Source of the DNA: Leptobrachium leishanense
Taxonomy: Eukaryota > Chordata > Amphibia > Anura > Megophryidae
Direction: 5' to 3'
NCBI GenBank assembly: GCA_009667805.1
Contig: CM019071.1
Span: forward strand, 46,511,593 to 46,575,592
DNA length: 64,000 bases
Positions within the stretch are counted from its first letter, which is position 1. Each line of letters starts with the position of its first letter. This document shows positions 10,225-64,000 of the stretch, in pieces. The notes beneath the pieces are model-generated. The model made no database searches and was not told where the DNA came from. It saw only the letters and a list, made by a program, of their open reading frames with translations. The position numbers were made by a program, and so were the translations under genes.

Positions 10225-10610
10225 GCTGAACAATAAAATCCACAGAAACTTGCACTGCATATGAGCGTATCACAGAGCTGCACAGCAATAAAACCCACAG
10301 AAATGGGCACTGTGTATGAGCATATCAGAACTGCACAGCAATAAAACACAGTAATGTGCAGTGTGTATGAGCGTATCCCAGAGCTCCAGGGCAATAAAAC
10401 TCACAGTAATATGCAATGTGTATCACTGAATCCACAGCAATAAAACTCCCAGCAATGCAATGTGCAGTGTGTATGAGTGTATCAGAATCCACAGCAATAA
10501 AACTCCCAGCAATGCAACGTGCGGTGTGTGTGTCAGCGTATCAGAATCCACAGAAATAAAACTCCCAGCAATGCAATGTGCGGTGTGTATGAGTGCATCA
10601 GATTTTTATT
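10225..10610. repeat. Minisatellite of about 57 bases inside hAT-like element 3
   Basis: About six imperfect units containing AGCAATAAAACTCCCAGCAA and GTGTATGAGCGTATCAGA. Confidence 0.8.
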
Positions 10611-11452
10611 CTATTCAATTTTATTCCGTATGCAAACGCCTTGCTCCGCTGCTCGTTGTTTGAGAACACAGCTCAAAGCTGACACTCAGTGACAGTGGCA
10701 CCTCCTAGTACCCCCTAATGACACCCCAATAATCACTGGTACCTGGGGCGGCCCGCCCTCCACCACTCCCCTAAGTACACCACTGCTCTGTGATATGCTC
10801 ACACACAAGTTTGGTAAACTGCCAGCAAGTACGGTGCTGTTTGAAGGCAGAGCAAATCCCCATAGAGAAGTAATGGTTAATCTATTCAGAGAACACCAAA
10901 CAGCAGAGAAATGGCAGTGAAATGCCCTGATGTTTGGTGGTTTCAATCAGCAGGTTTATTCAGGCGAACCCCATAGGTTTCAAGGTTAAAAATATTCACG
11001 TTTTTATGCAATATCTAATAAACCATTTATTATTTTAATCTGCAGTAAAAAGTCTTTATTTATTTTTTTTTAGTACCTTTTAGTAATTTTTCAGCCAAAT
11101 TTCCCCCCCTTTTTTTTAATAGCGTTTTTTTTTCTTTCTGTAACAGAACTTTTTATTATCAATCATAGGATCTTACAGTATATGTAAATTCCAGACATTT
11201 TCGTTCAGTAGTTCTTTTGAAAACAGCAGGCCACGGGTTTGCGGTGGCAGCATTCAGCGACCGACTCCCTGCACTTTGGGGACCCTGCGGTGAATGGTGA
11301 ATTCACTGCAGGGTGGGGAAATTTTATTCCCTGAAGTGCAGGGAACTACAAAACACCAAAATGTTGGTGTCATTTCGGTGCTATGTGAGTAACCCATTTA
11401 GTGGTGAGGTTTTTTGCTGCCCCCTGGAAAGTGAAAGCCTAGGCCTTGCCTA

Positions 11453-11530
11453 CCCAGGACATACTTGAAAATTAGTGAAATCTCAATGTATCCTTCCTGG
11501 CAAAATACTTTGCAAAAGTTAAAAAAAAAA
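11453..11530 (+). mobile_element. LINE 3'-tail fragment inside hAT-like element 3
   Basis: It reads CCCAGGACATACTTGAAAAT through GAAATCTCAATGTATCCTTC and ends in an A-run. This is the sense strand of the same LINE tail seen at 1260 and 62880 (there on the minus strand). Confidence 0.6.
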
Positions 11531-11635
11531 ATCCTTTTTTTTTTTAGGGGTGGGGCCACCAGTGCAGGCTGCCGCCCCCTGGAAGGTGCCGCCCTAGGCC
11601 TAGGCCTTGTTGGCCTAGGCCAAAATACACCACTG

Positions 11636-12364
11636 ATTAATGCTACTACTGTTATAATTACTATTATTAATAATACTAATGTACGATTTATTATTATTAT
11701 TGGTAATATTATTACTGTTATCATTATTATATTATTATTATTATCATCATATCATTACTATTCTTAAAATAATAATTATTACTGTAATTATTATTGTTAT
11801 TATTAATATTTTTAATATTCAGCCAATATAATTTACACTAATTTTTAAAGTTATAAAATTAATTTAATGGAGAAAAGGTTACGCAAAAATTGCTTTTTTC
11901 CCAAAGGTTTAAGTGTTGACTCTGTTTCCCATGCTCCCAGTAAGTGTTATTGTAATAATCTTTGCAACAATTATAACGCGGCTATAGACTTCGTGTTAAA
12001 TATAAAAAGTTATTCAGTGCGTTTGCTCTTTTTTTTTCCTTCAGACTAATAAAAGAGTGTTTTGCTCCCTTTTGTGCCGCTCAATAACCCGGTGCAGGAT
12101 GGGATCACAAATTGCAAATACCAGGTTAATGAATTCTGAGTAAAATAGCTAGAAGCTCGTTATCTACCACAAACACACGCAATATATAGGGAGTTTTGTT
12201 ATTATTAGGGATTATTATTGCTATTAGTAATTTTTGATACTACTGTTATTATTACTATTATTAATAATACTAATGATGATTATTATTACTGTTATTAATA
12301 TTACTGGTAATATCATTACTGTTATCATTATTACATTATTATTATCATCATTACTAATATTATA

Positions 12365-12400
<36 letters not shown>

Positions 12401-12720
12401 CATATCATTACTATTCTTAAAATTATAATTATTACTATAATTATTATTGTTATTATTAATATTGTTAATATTCAGCCAATATAATTTATTAAATTATAAA
12501 ATTAATTTAATGTCAGAACAGTTATGCAAAAATTGCTGTTTTCCCATATGTTTAAGTCTTGACTCTCCCTGCTCACGGTAAGTGTTATTATAAAAAAATG
12601 ATATTTATAAAAATTATATTAATTGCAACAGTTATTATTATAATTATTATAGATAATATAATTACTATTATTATTAATTATTATTACTATTGTTAATATG
12701 CAGCCAATATATCATAATTC
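11636..12720. repeat. ATT-rich duplicated blocks
   Basis: Long ATT/TTA/TAC microsatellites carry the non-repetitive marker GGTGCAGGATGGGATCACAA at 12090. A second copy of the whole block starts at about 12062, and a third partial copy follows at about 12440-12720. No gene is present. Confidence 0.75.
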
Positions 12721-14159
12721 CTGAACAAGTGCAATTTGCATCTGAAATCCAAAGCTTGTCTAAGTAAAGGATCATCAAGTGCAGGAAATTGTGAAGCCCA
12801 TAGGGGCAGAAATCTTACGGAATCATGATCTCTGGTACAAGCGACTGCTGTTTTAACATACGGCTTTGCTGGTATTGGCCCCTCGCATGATGCGGGTCAT
12901 TTTTTTCAAATTCGATTATTTTTTTGATGACATTTTTTGATTCCCAATATTTTAAAGATTCCTTCAGTCTAGCTGCATTCGGCGGATGCTGTACTTGGTG
13001 CTGAAACATATTTCAGCAACAAGGATAGGGGGATTATGTATTTTTTTTAATCCTAATCTAAGTAATTAATTCATCTGTTTCACATTCTGAAATAACAAAT
13101 AAAACGAAATAACAGATAAGAACAATAACGAATTGATACAAAATACAAATTCATCCCTTTTTTATTATATTTTAATGTTTGAAAAAGCCGGACAGATAAT
13201 GTAAGCGCACATATGTGCAGAAACATTTCACAACGAGTGAATAGATAACACCCTGCCAGTTCCCTCTTCATTTCAGTCATGTTCCAGATTTTTGGATTGT
13301 TGGATCGGTCGACACAGAGTCTATAATCAAAGTCCACTTGTGGCCTGCGAGCGCGAGCGGCAGCGCTCAGACTCCTTGCCAGAACATTCCTGCGGATATT
13401 CTAATTCAGGCAGACCTTTTAATGTTCTGATACATATCCTGAAGACTTCATTATACGGTGAGATGGAGAAATAACTCTGGGGAAATGATTGAACCTGAAG
13501 AAGATCTGACGCGTTCCGCTTTTTACGTTTTATGTGTATTTTCCTTGTTAGTTCAGGTTTGTAAAATCACTTTGTAGCAGATTACAGTTTCTTGTCGTTT
13601 TATGGATGTTCCAAAGGGAATGCGCAACAGGAGCATCCACGGAAATAAAAGACAATAGGACCACCTTGCCCCTCCGTGCCCTCTCCAGCTTCATCCTAAC
13701 CAATAGGAATTAACCAACATGCTGACAGCATTGCCGCTTGCAGTTGACACTTCCATTGCCTTGGTTGTGCTGGGGTTCCTGCTGCACTGTGCGTTTCTCA
13801 TCCTTTGACACAGGGCTGTATGCCAATGGTCGAGTAGAAGCATTGCATGTTGGGAAATATGATTCACGGTTGGAAGGAGAAATGGACTTATTTTACTTTT
13901 TCTAAATGAATCTCTAAATTTTAATGTGCAGAGAGAATCTTAGGCTCTGTCATAAGTCTTTGTTTTGGGTATGATGGGTTCACTTTATCACTCACGCATT
14001 CGGCAGGGCTTTATGGGATACGTAGTCCATAAGAAAATGACAGCAGATCTCAAATCCTTTGTCACAGTCATTACAGGGCGATGCCTGAGCGAGTGATAGT
14101 ATCGCAGCAGAATATTCACTTAAAGATTACATTTATCAGATTTTTGTGTAGTAAATTTC
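12721..14159. other. Intergenic stretch, mostly unrecognised
   Basis: Mixed-composition sequence between the ATT blocks and a TIR-element fragment. A minus-strand frame at 12815-13009 (64 residues, K/Q-rich) has no recognised similarity. I see no splice-linked exon, RNA gene or transposon end here. Confidence 0.5.
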
Positions 14160-14627
14160 ACAAAAAAATGTAATAAATAAAAAAAAGATCTGTTACAGAA
14201 TTTTTTTTTTAAAAAAAAAACCGAAAAACAATTTGCTGAGAAATTCCCTCCCCAAAAAAAGACTAAAAAAAAATCAATAAGCTAATTAAAATACTAAATG
14301 GTTTATTAGATATTGAATAAAAACGGGAATATTTTTAACATTGAAACCTATGGGATTCTCCTGAATAAACCTGCCGAATGAAACCACTGAACATCAGGGC
14401 ATTTCACTGAGATTTCTCTGCTGTTCGGTGTCTTTGAATAGATTAACCATTGCTTTTCTATGGGGATGTCACTGCCGCCGAACAAGCAACATATTTTGCA
14501 GACAACACTAATATTTGGTGAACTGCCTGCTCTCTGAATAGCCGAATGGCCACGAAATTGCACCGTATGGGGAAAATCACTATTCGATTCAATTTCGGGG
14601 CCAGTTCAGCTTTTCTGAATATCCCTG
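14160..14627 (-). mobile_element. CAGGGTTATTC-family fragment
   Basis: Reverse copy ending CTTTTCTGAATATCCCTG at 14627. It contains the shared module AACGGGAATATTTTTAACAT and the CTGCCTGCTCTCTGAATAG segment. Its other end is not clear. Confidence 0.6.
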
Positions 14628-14677
14628 TTAGAGGGATACAGGGTGACTGGAAAGTGATAAAACAAAGACTTTCTTAA

Positions 14678-15544
14678 CCACTTCGCTGCTATGGACGCGC
14701 TGAGCGCATCCAGGAAGTTCCCGCTGCTGTGCGGAGGACATGCTCAGCGCGTCCTGTCTTCCCGGCAGCAAAGCGGCAGTGTGGCTGAGATCCTCGGTGG
14801 CAATCAGCGTGGGACCGACATCCGGGATGTCGGCCCTCACTGTGGGATTATGGGAGTCGTGGTGATGTCATCACGCCTGGCGTGATGACGTCACATTCAG
14901 CGGCCGCATAGACAGCCATTAGGAGGAGGGGGGAGAGGTCTATCTCCTCATCGGTAAGTGCTGCAGAGACAAATGAGGCACCGCTAGAAAGCCCAGAGCC
15001 TGAGCTTTCCAACGGTGTGCCTCATTATAGTCTCAAATGTAAATAAAATTTAAAAAAAACACAAAGTAAAAAACAGCACACACAGGGTCTCTAAGGGCAG
15101 TAAAAAAAAATCCAAACTGCCCAGAGGCCCCCAAACCCCACATTTAATAAAATTACAATTCCCTTTTTATTATTTTATTTCACATTTTATTGTTAAAGCT
15201 ATGTGATCACTGTAGTAACAATGATCACTTAGCTGTCACAATTGGCACTGCCACATCCAACATGGCCGCTGTGGATACAAATGTAACCCTAAAATGACCC
15301 CCTAACCTAGCGATTGGCCCTCCAGTCAATCACAGGGGATGAATTTTTCAAATCTTGATAATTTTACATTTGTATCCTCAGTTTGCATGTGGATTGCGAG
15401 GTGTTAGTGTCGCAGAGGCTGTCTCCATAAAATAGGTGATAAATTGCTAATACACACACACATATACATTATATATATATATTTGCTGAGAGGGCACCGG
15501 GCACGGCATTTTTCTATTTTTGGAGTGCAGGAGTGATCGTTCGT

Positions 15545-15586
<42 letters not shown>

Positions 15587-15628
15587 TATATATACATATA
15601 CGCACGCGCATACACACACACGCGCTCG

Positions 15629-15674
<46 letters not shown>

Positions 15675-16543
15675 ATATATTATATACGCACACACACACG
15701 TGTATATATATATATATAATATAGATACTATCAAACGGCGTAATTTTCTTTTGAAAATACAAAAACCGGCATAAAAAGCTTCTCTAAATTTATTTTGCGC
15801 ATGGCGCAAATTAGCACCTCCAACGCCGCCTAAACTCAATCTATGCAATCAAAATGGATCTATTATTTTATAGGAGGGATATATTTATATAGTTAAGCAA
15901 AAAAAAAAGTATTTTACTCCAAAAATTTATATGAAATTATGCAATATAAATCTTGACCTATTATGATTGTTTTTTACATTAAATAAGATGTTTTTTGAAT
16001 AAAGTTATGAATAACAAAATAAATTAAAAAATGTGTCATAAATGTCTCTTTTTTTGCGGAATTGTGTCTAGTTTTAGAAAATATATACTTTTCCATTTCA
16101 ATTGGTTTAGATATGTAAATGTTAATGCATAAAATTAGTATAAGTAAAAAGCAGATTTTTTTGATTTTTAGAAAACTGCATATTTTTGTACAAAAAAAAC
16201 ATGAAATATTCTCCATTACACCATTTTTAAAAAGGCACTTAATGTATCAATATATAACCACGAACGTTCTTGTCATAAAGTGTAGATAGAAAAAAATATG
16301 CAATGTTGTATATCTTAATTTCAACAAAAAAAATATAATTTCTTACACGTTTTAAAAAAAATCTTTACTTATACACATAATAATGATATATTTTGAATCT
16401 GTGGAGTCTGCTGAAAAAAGGATATATAATTTGTCTGGGTCATATAATAAAACTTGACTTCAAATGGCATTTAAACATGATGAGCACAAAACGGTAAAAA
16501 TGAGCTCAGCACACAGCGGTGAAATGCATCAGCAGTGAAAGGG
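14678..16543. mobile_element. piggyBac-like non-autonomous element (TTAA flanks), copy 1
   Basis: It is bounded by TTAA at 14674-14677 and 16544-16547. The inner ends CCACTTCGCTGC and GCAGTGAAAGGG are imperfect inverted repeats. The right interior (AATTTGTCTGGGTCATATAA, TTTAAACATGATG) is shared with the copy at 41076-42771. It has no transposase. A TA/CA microsatellite lies at 15450-15725. Confidence 0.7.
15450..15725. repeat. TA/CA microsatellite
   Basis: Alternating (TA)n and (CA)n runs with short interruptions. Open frames of Tyr/Ile/His here are artefacts. Confidence 0.95.
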
Positions 16544-16599
16544 TTAAATATCCAGATTTATCTGCACTATGAAATCTTTCTTAACCTCAAACCAAACAG

Positions 16600-17460
16600 G
16601 TTTGGGAAATACAGGATTACAGGGACCTAATGACAGTGAGGGGAATAATGGGTTAAAAGGGATTTAATTACAGTGAAGGGATTAATAAATTAAAGGATTC
16701 TAATGAAAGTGAGGGGATTAATGGGTTAAAATAACCTAATTATAGTGAGGGGATTAATGGGTTAAAACAACTAAATGACAGCAAAGGGATTAATAAATTA
16801 AAGGAACCTAATGATAGTGAGGGCATTAATGAGTTAAAGGAACCTAATGATAGTGAGGGGATTAATGAGTTAAAGGAACCTAATGATAGTGAGGGGATTA
16901 ATGAGTTAAAGGAACCTAATGATAGTGAGGGGATTAATGAGTTAAAGGAACCTAATGATAGTGAGGGCATGAATGAGTTAAAGGAACCTAATGATAGTGA
17001 GGGGATTAATGAGTTAAAGGAACCTAATGATAGTGAGGGGATTAATGAGTTAAAGGACCTAATGATAGTGAGGGCATGAATGAGTTAAAGGAACCTAATG
17101 ATAGTGAGGGGATTAATGAGTTAAAGGAACCTAATGATAGTGAGGGCATGAATGAGTTAAAGGAACCTAATGATAGTGAGGGCATGAATGAGTTAAAGGA
17201 ACCTAATGATAGTGAGGGGATTAATGAGTTAAAGGAACCTAATGATAGTGAGGGGATTAATGAGTTAAAGGAACCTAATGATAGTGAGGGCATGAATGAG
17301 TTAAAGGAACCTAATGATAGTGAGGGGATTAATGAGTTAAAGGAACCTAATGATAGTGAGGGGATTAATGAGTTAAAGGAACCTAATGATAGTGAGGGGA
17401 TTAATGGGTCAAAAGAACCTAATGATAGTGAGGGGATTAATGGGTTAAATATCCAGATTT
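16600..17460. repeat. 36-base minisatellite upstream of gene B
   Basis: About 23 copies of a 36-base unit containing TGAGGGGATTAATGAGTTAA. Because 36 is a multiple of three, both strands stay open (NDSEGINELKEP on +, SLSLGSFNSLIP on -). There is no sign of genuine coding. It is homologous to the arrays at 18545-18815 and 18998-19830. Confidence 0.9.
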
Positions 17461-17982
17461 ATCTGCACTATGAAATCTTTCTTAACCTCAACACAATATA
17501 CAAAGTATCCTCCACATCAAACAACGTGTGTCATTTAATTCTGCTGAGAGAGAGGTAAGAGGGAGAGAGATAAATGGAGCTAAATTATATGTGAAGGACA
17601 TTCAGTGGACAGAATACAGACGTTAAAGATGGAGAATCCCATTCACATTTCTTGTATGAGCCCCGAGCTGATGGTGGGGAATTAGCAAAGGCTCACGTTT
17701 GGAAAACATATTTCTCTCTGCCCTTCCCAGATATTCTAATGATCTGTTTCCTCTGAGCAGATTCCATCATGTAGCGACTAGTCCTATCGCTCGCAGAGAG
17801 TAGATACATTTCAATATTAAAAACAAATGTGAAATTCTTTTAAAAGATAAACATTCCAAATGGCTTAAGTTCTGACGGATCATGGCACAGACTCAAGTCA
17901 GTCTGGGATGGCTTCCATATTGCTTCACTCTGGTAACAGTGTTTATCATTTCTCCATACACAGAATAAACAAATCTTCGGAC
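17461..17982 (+). other. 5' flank of gene B
   Basis: Non-repetitive sequence between the minisatellite and the start codon. It should contain the promoter and 5' UTR. No strong TATA box is seen; a weak candidate is listed at 17838-17853. Confidence 0.5.
17838..17853 (+). promoter_or_regulatory. Possible promoter elements of gene B
   Basis: TTTTAAAAG (TATA-like) overlaps into GATAAACA, which reads as a forkhead/FOXA-type site in reverse. It lies about 130 bases upstream of the start codon. Placement and motif fit a liver-type CYP2 promoter, but both motifs are short and AT-rich, so this is a weak inference. Confidence 0.25.
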
Positions 17983-61728
<43,746 letters not shown>

Positions 61729-61752
61729 TTCTCTGATATAAAATTTGATTTG

Positions 61753-61758
61753 AATAAA
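61753..61758 (+). promoter_or_regulatory. Polyadenylation signal of CYP2 gene B
   Basis: AATAAA lies 25 bases after the stop codon, in a sequence shared with the gene A 3' end (GATTTGAATAAA). The 3' UTR would be very short. Confidence 0.7.
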
Positions 61759-62860
61759 GTGTATGATCAGCAAAACGTGCAGCTTTCCTGGACTCAACCC
61801 ATGTCACTTCATTCTGTTTACATATGAATAAAATGAAGATGAGATGGTTTCATGCATGCACATAAATGAGGTGGTGAACAGACCTGCACCCATGCCTCTG
61901 GTCTCTTTTGAAGGATCCATCACACCTCATTTGGTGGCTGTTTGGTTAACCATCTTGAAAGAACACATAAGGGGTTATTTAGACTTAGACTTAAACTTAG
62001 GTCTTCCTGTGCCTTTGGGCACATGAGGCAGTAAGCATTCCCCAATCGACCGGTCGACCGCAGCAATTTCAACTCTTTACCATGAAACTCCAATGGTGTT
62101 GAGGTCTTGTTTGAATGTTGTACGCCATGTCTACCTTTCTTCCGTTTCCCTTTAGGTGGTATCCAGTGGATTGTAACCTTTGGGATGCATAAGTCTGGAA
62201 ATCGTAGGACATGTAGAGCGCACCCAAATCTCACTGACATTTCAGCGCTCTCCCGTTCACCGCACTTCGGCAAGTTAAATTCACCGACCCTGAGGTGGAT
62301 TCAGTATTCACTGCAGGAAACCCGAAGTGCAGCGAAGCGACCCGCCGAATGCATTTTCATGTTCTCTCTCGCCGATGCACAAGCAGATTGCATACAGCGA
62401 CAAGAGATGTGGACAAGATCAGTGGTTACTAACACAGATTGTTTTACTGTGTCCTAAGACTGCTGTGATTCACTGTCACAGCGTTTGAGACGCCATCTGG
62501 AGTTTAGATCCTTTCATCCCAGAAATAAATTCAGTAAAGTATAAAATAATTGAAAAGGTTAACTCAGGTTTTCTAGAATCCAAGAGAAACTTTCAAGCTC
62601 CCTCTGTGCCTAATCTCATATTCCTCCCCTTTACCAAATACTCTTCTTTGAGTAACACACCACGCGATATCTTCTTTTTCACGTAGGTTTTAGGATCACC
62701 TATCAAGACAAATGCAAATATATGTTCTGTATGTTTCGTGTAAAATGTGCTTAAAACCACCTATTGTACCTAAATCAGAAAAACCCACTAAAAAATCCTT
62801 AAATACCGCCACCACAAAAGAGTAAAGCTACAATCCCTTTTAATACATATTTTTTTATTT
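61759..62860. other. 3' flank of gene B
   Basis: The first 200 bases or so align loosely with the gene A 3' flank. After that come a LINE scrap, a partial CAGGG-family-like segment (about 62235-62350, GAAACCCGAAGTGCAGCGAA), and AT-rich sequence with no gene. Confidence 0.55.
61975..62215 (-). mobile_element. LINE reverse-transcriptase C-terminal scrap
   Basis: Minus-strand frames read VTIHWIPPKGKRKKGRHG, then with a frame change TFKQDLNTIGVSW and VPKGTGRPK. The W.PxGKRxxGRP pattern is typical of the ends of several LINE proteins. Too short to assign a clade. Confidence 0.55.
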
Positions 62861-62865
62861 ATAAA

Positions 62866-64000
62866 GGATTTTACCAGGAAGGATACATTGAGATTTCTCT
62901 CGTTTTCAAGTATGTCCTGGGTTCGAGAACATTGAGTGGTTACAGAAATACAAGATAGTAAAATGCAAGATATTAACACAAACCAAATATACAGATTAAC
63001 AGAAAAAAAAATATGGAGGAAATAAAGTCATTATGTTACATGTTTACAGGTGCATTCTGTATTGAGGTATGTTAATAGGGAAGTCTTAAGGGACTTTAGA
63101 GTGGGGGAAGATTTGATGGTGTCTGGGAGGTTATTCCATATTTGCGGTGCTCTGTAGGAAAATGAGGATCGAGCCATTTTCTTTTTGTATTGCGGTATTG
63201 CAAGTAAGGTGCTGGTCCTGGATCTGAGGTTATAGGATGAGAGAACTGCCGGGGGAAGCAGCATATTCAGGTAGGGTGGTAGCTTCCCATAAAAGCTCTT
63301 AAACACCAGGTTGGAAAGGTGAAGGGTGTGTCTAGAGTCCAGTGATGGCCAGTTTAGTTCTTTTAACATGTCACAATGGTGTGTCATGTAGTTACATTGT
63401 AGCACAAAGCGACAGAATGAGTTATACAATGTAGTAAGTTTCTGGAGGTGTGTTTGCGGGGCGGTTGCATACACTACATCTCCATATTCAATGGCTGGCA
63501 TAAGCATTTGTTGTACAATCTGCTTTCTTACCGTGGGGCTCAGGCAGGATTTGTTTCTGTACAGGGCACCTAGTTTGGGGTAGAGTTTAGATGAGAGTTT
63601 TTCGATGTGGGGCCAAAAGATAGATTTGGGTCTAACCACATACCTAGGTATTTGAGAGAGGTGACTGTGGTCAGCGTGCCATTTGATTTTGTCCCAACAC
63701 ATAGATGGGGTGTTTGCAATTTGTGTAGTTTAGGTTTTGTTCCAAAGAGCATCGTTACAGTTTTGTCAGTATTTAGAAAAAGTTTGTTGTTTTTGATCCA
63801 CTTTTCTACCTCTGTGAATTGGTCTTGCAGCGCGGCCTCCAGCTGCGAGAGATCTGGTTTGCTGGTATAGATTACAGTGTCGTCTGTGTACATGTGTACA
63901 GTTGAGGCTTTGCAGACATTGGGCAGATTGTTTATGAATATTGTGAATAGCAGGGGGCCAAGTATCGAGCCTTGGGGTACACCGCACGTGACTGGGAGGG
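62866..64000 (-). mobile_element. LINE, 3' half, running off the window
   Basis: From the right edge inward on the minus strand: GVPQGSILGPLLF, YTDDTVIY (RT active site), KWIKNNKLFLNTDKT, LKYLGMWLDPNLSF. After a frameshift near 63610 come LYRNKSCLSPTVRKQIVQQM, AIEYGDVVYATAP and APQIWNNLPDTIKSSPTLKS. The 3' tail ends near 62866 with the CTCAATGTATCCTTCCTGGT block. It is CR1/L2/Rex-like, inactive because of the frameshift unless another copy differs. Confidence 0.88.

Larger units (their letters stand above)
9894..11635. mobile_element. hAT-like element 3 (CAGTGGTGTA ends)
   Basis: Ends are CAGTGGTGTATTTAGG and AAAATACACCACTG. The exact 8-base target duplication ATTAATGC is at 9886-9893 and 11636-11643. 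It contains a tandem repeat of about 57 bases (10225-10610), an inner end-like sequence (CTAAGTACACCACTG to 10785), a fragment of the CAGGG-type family (about 10786-11395), and a LINE tail (11453-11530). No transposase was found. Confidence 0.85.

Noticed and set aside
12815..13009. 64-residue minus-strand frame
   Set aside because: No recognised family, no splice or promoter context, and length is within chance expectation.
17076..17558. 160-residue frame of repeated NDSEGINELKEP
   Set aside because: A 36-base minisatellite stays in frame; no start context, no splice signals, and the reverse strand is equally open.
17908..17982. 25-residue N-terminal extension of the P450 from an upstream in-frame ATG
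   Set aside because: The added residues are not hydrophobic and would displace the membrane anchor; start at 17983 gives the usual exon length and a better context.

Overview
The window looks like vertebrate nuclear DNA, most probably from a frog. The evidence is a nine-exon vertebrate-type CYP2 gene structure, very large introns, and a dense mix of repeats. These include Tc1/mariner, hAT-like, piggyBac-like and PIF/Harbinger-like DNA elements, LINE fragments, one Ty3/Gypsy and one BEL/Pao LTR element, and many minisatellites. The species cannot be fixed by reading alone, and a fish is not formally excluded.

Host genes. Two cytochrome P450 family 2 genes lie head to tail on the + strand. Gene A is cut by the window edge: only exons 5-9 are present (2736-9041), with a poly(A) signal at 9066. 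Gene B is complete: nine exons from 17983 to 61728, 1,482 coding bases, 493 residues. All its splice sites are GT-AG and every exon has the standard CYP2 length (177, 163, 150, 161, 177, 142, 188, 142 and 182 bases). Only about 3.4% of its 43.7 kb is coding. Introns and 3' flanks of A and B still align in blocks, so the genes arose by tandem duplication. Gene A has Arg where gene B has Gly next to the I-helix GTET motif. One short exon-like stretch on the - strand (9436-9541) may end an unidentified gene.

Layout. 1-1500: AAT-type microsatellite and LINE tails in gene A intron 4. 2736-9041: gene A exons, with a TIR element in intron 8 that carries two nested hAT-like insertions. 9072-17982: intergenic, with a duplicated ATT-rich block split by a hAT element, a piggyBac-like element, and a 36-base minisatellite. 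18160-35215 (intron 1): more 36-base minisatellite, hAT-like and TIR elements, a decayed Tc1, and a BEL/Pao element (LTRs at 25655 and 34460) that contains an RPL6-derived fragment and a nested Gypsy element. 35379-38901 (intron 2): a minisatellite running up to exon 3. 39052-45575 (intron 3): a Tc1 holding a hAT holding a piggyBac-like element, then a Harbinger-like MITE and another nested hAT. 46484-53749 (intron 5): telomere-like 48-base repeats split by a hAT, GC-rich minisatellites, and a 2-kb field of palindromes that includes a perfect palindrome with 77-base arms. 53892-60718 (intron 6): another hAT, a third Tc1, a TIR element and a 20-base minisatellite. 61729-64000: 3' flank, LINE fragments, and a LINE reverse transcriptase that runs off the window.

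The genes do not form an operon or system. The CYP2 enzymes are expected to be ER-bound monooxygenases. Everything else appears to be selfish or repetitive DNA. The most unusual items are the palindrome field, the BEL/RPL6 chimera, the I-helix substitution in gene A, and the target-site-supported nesting of transposons.
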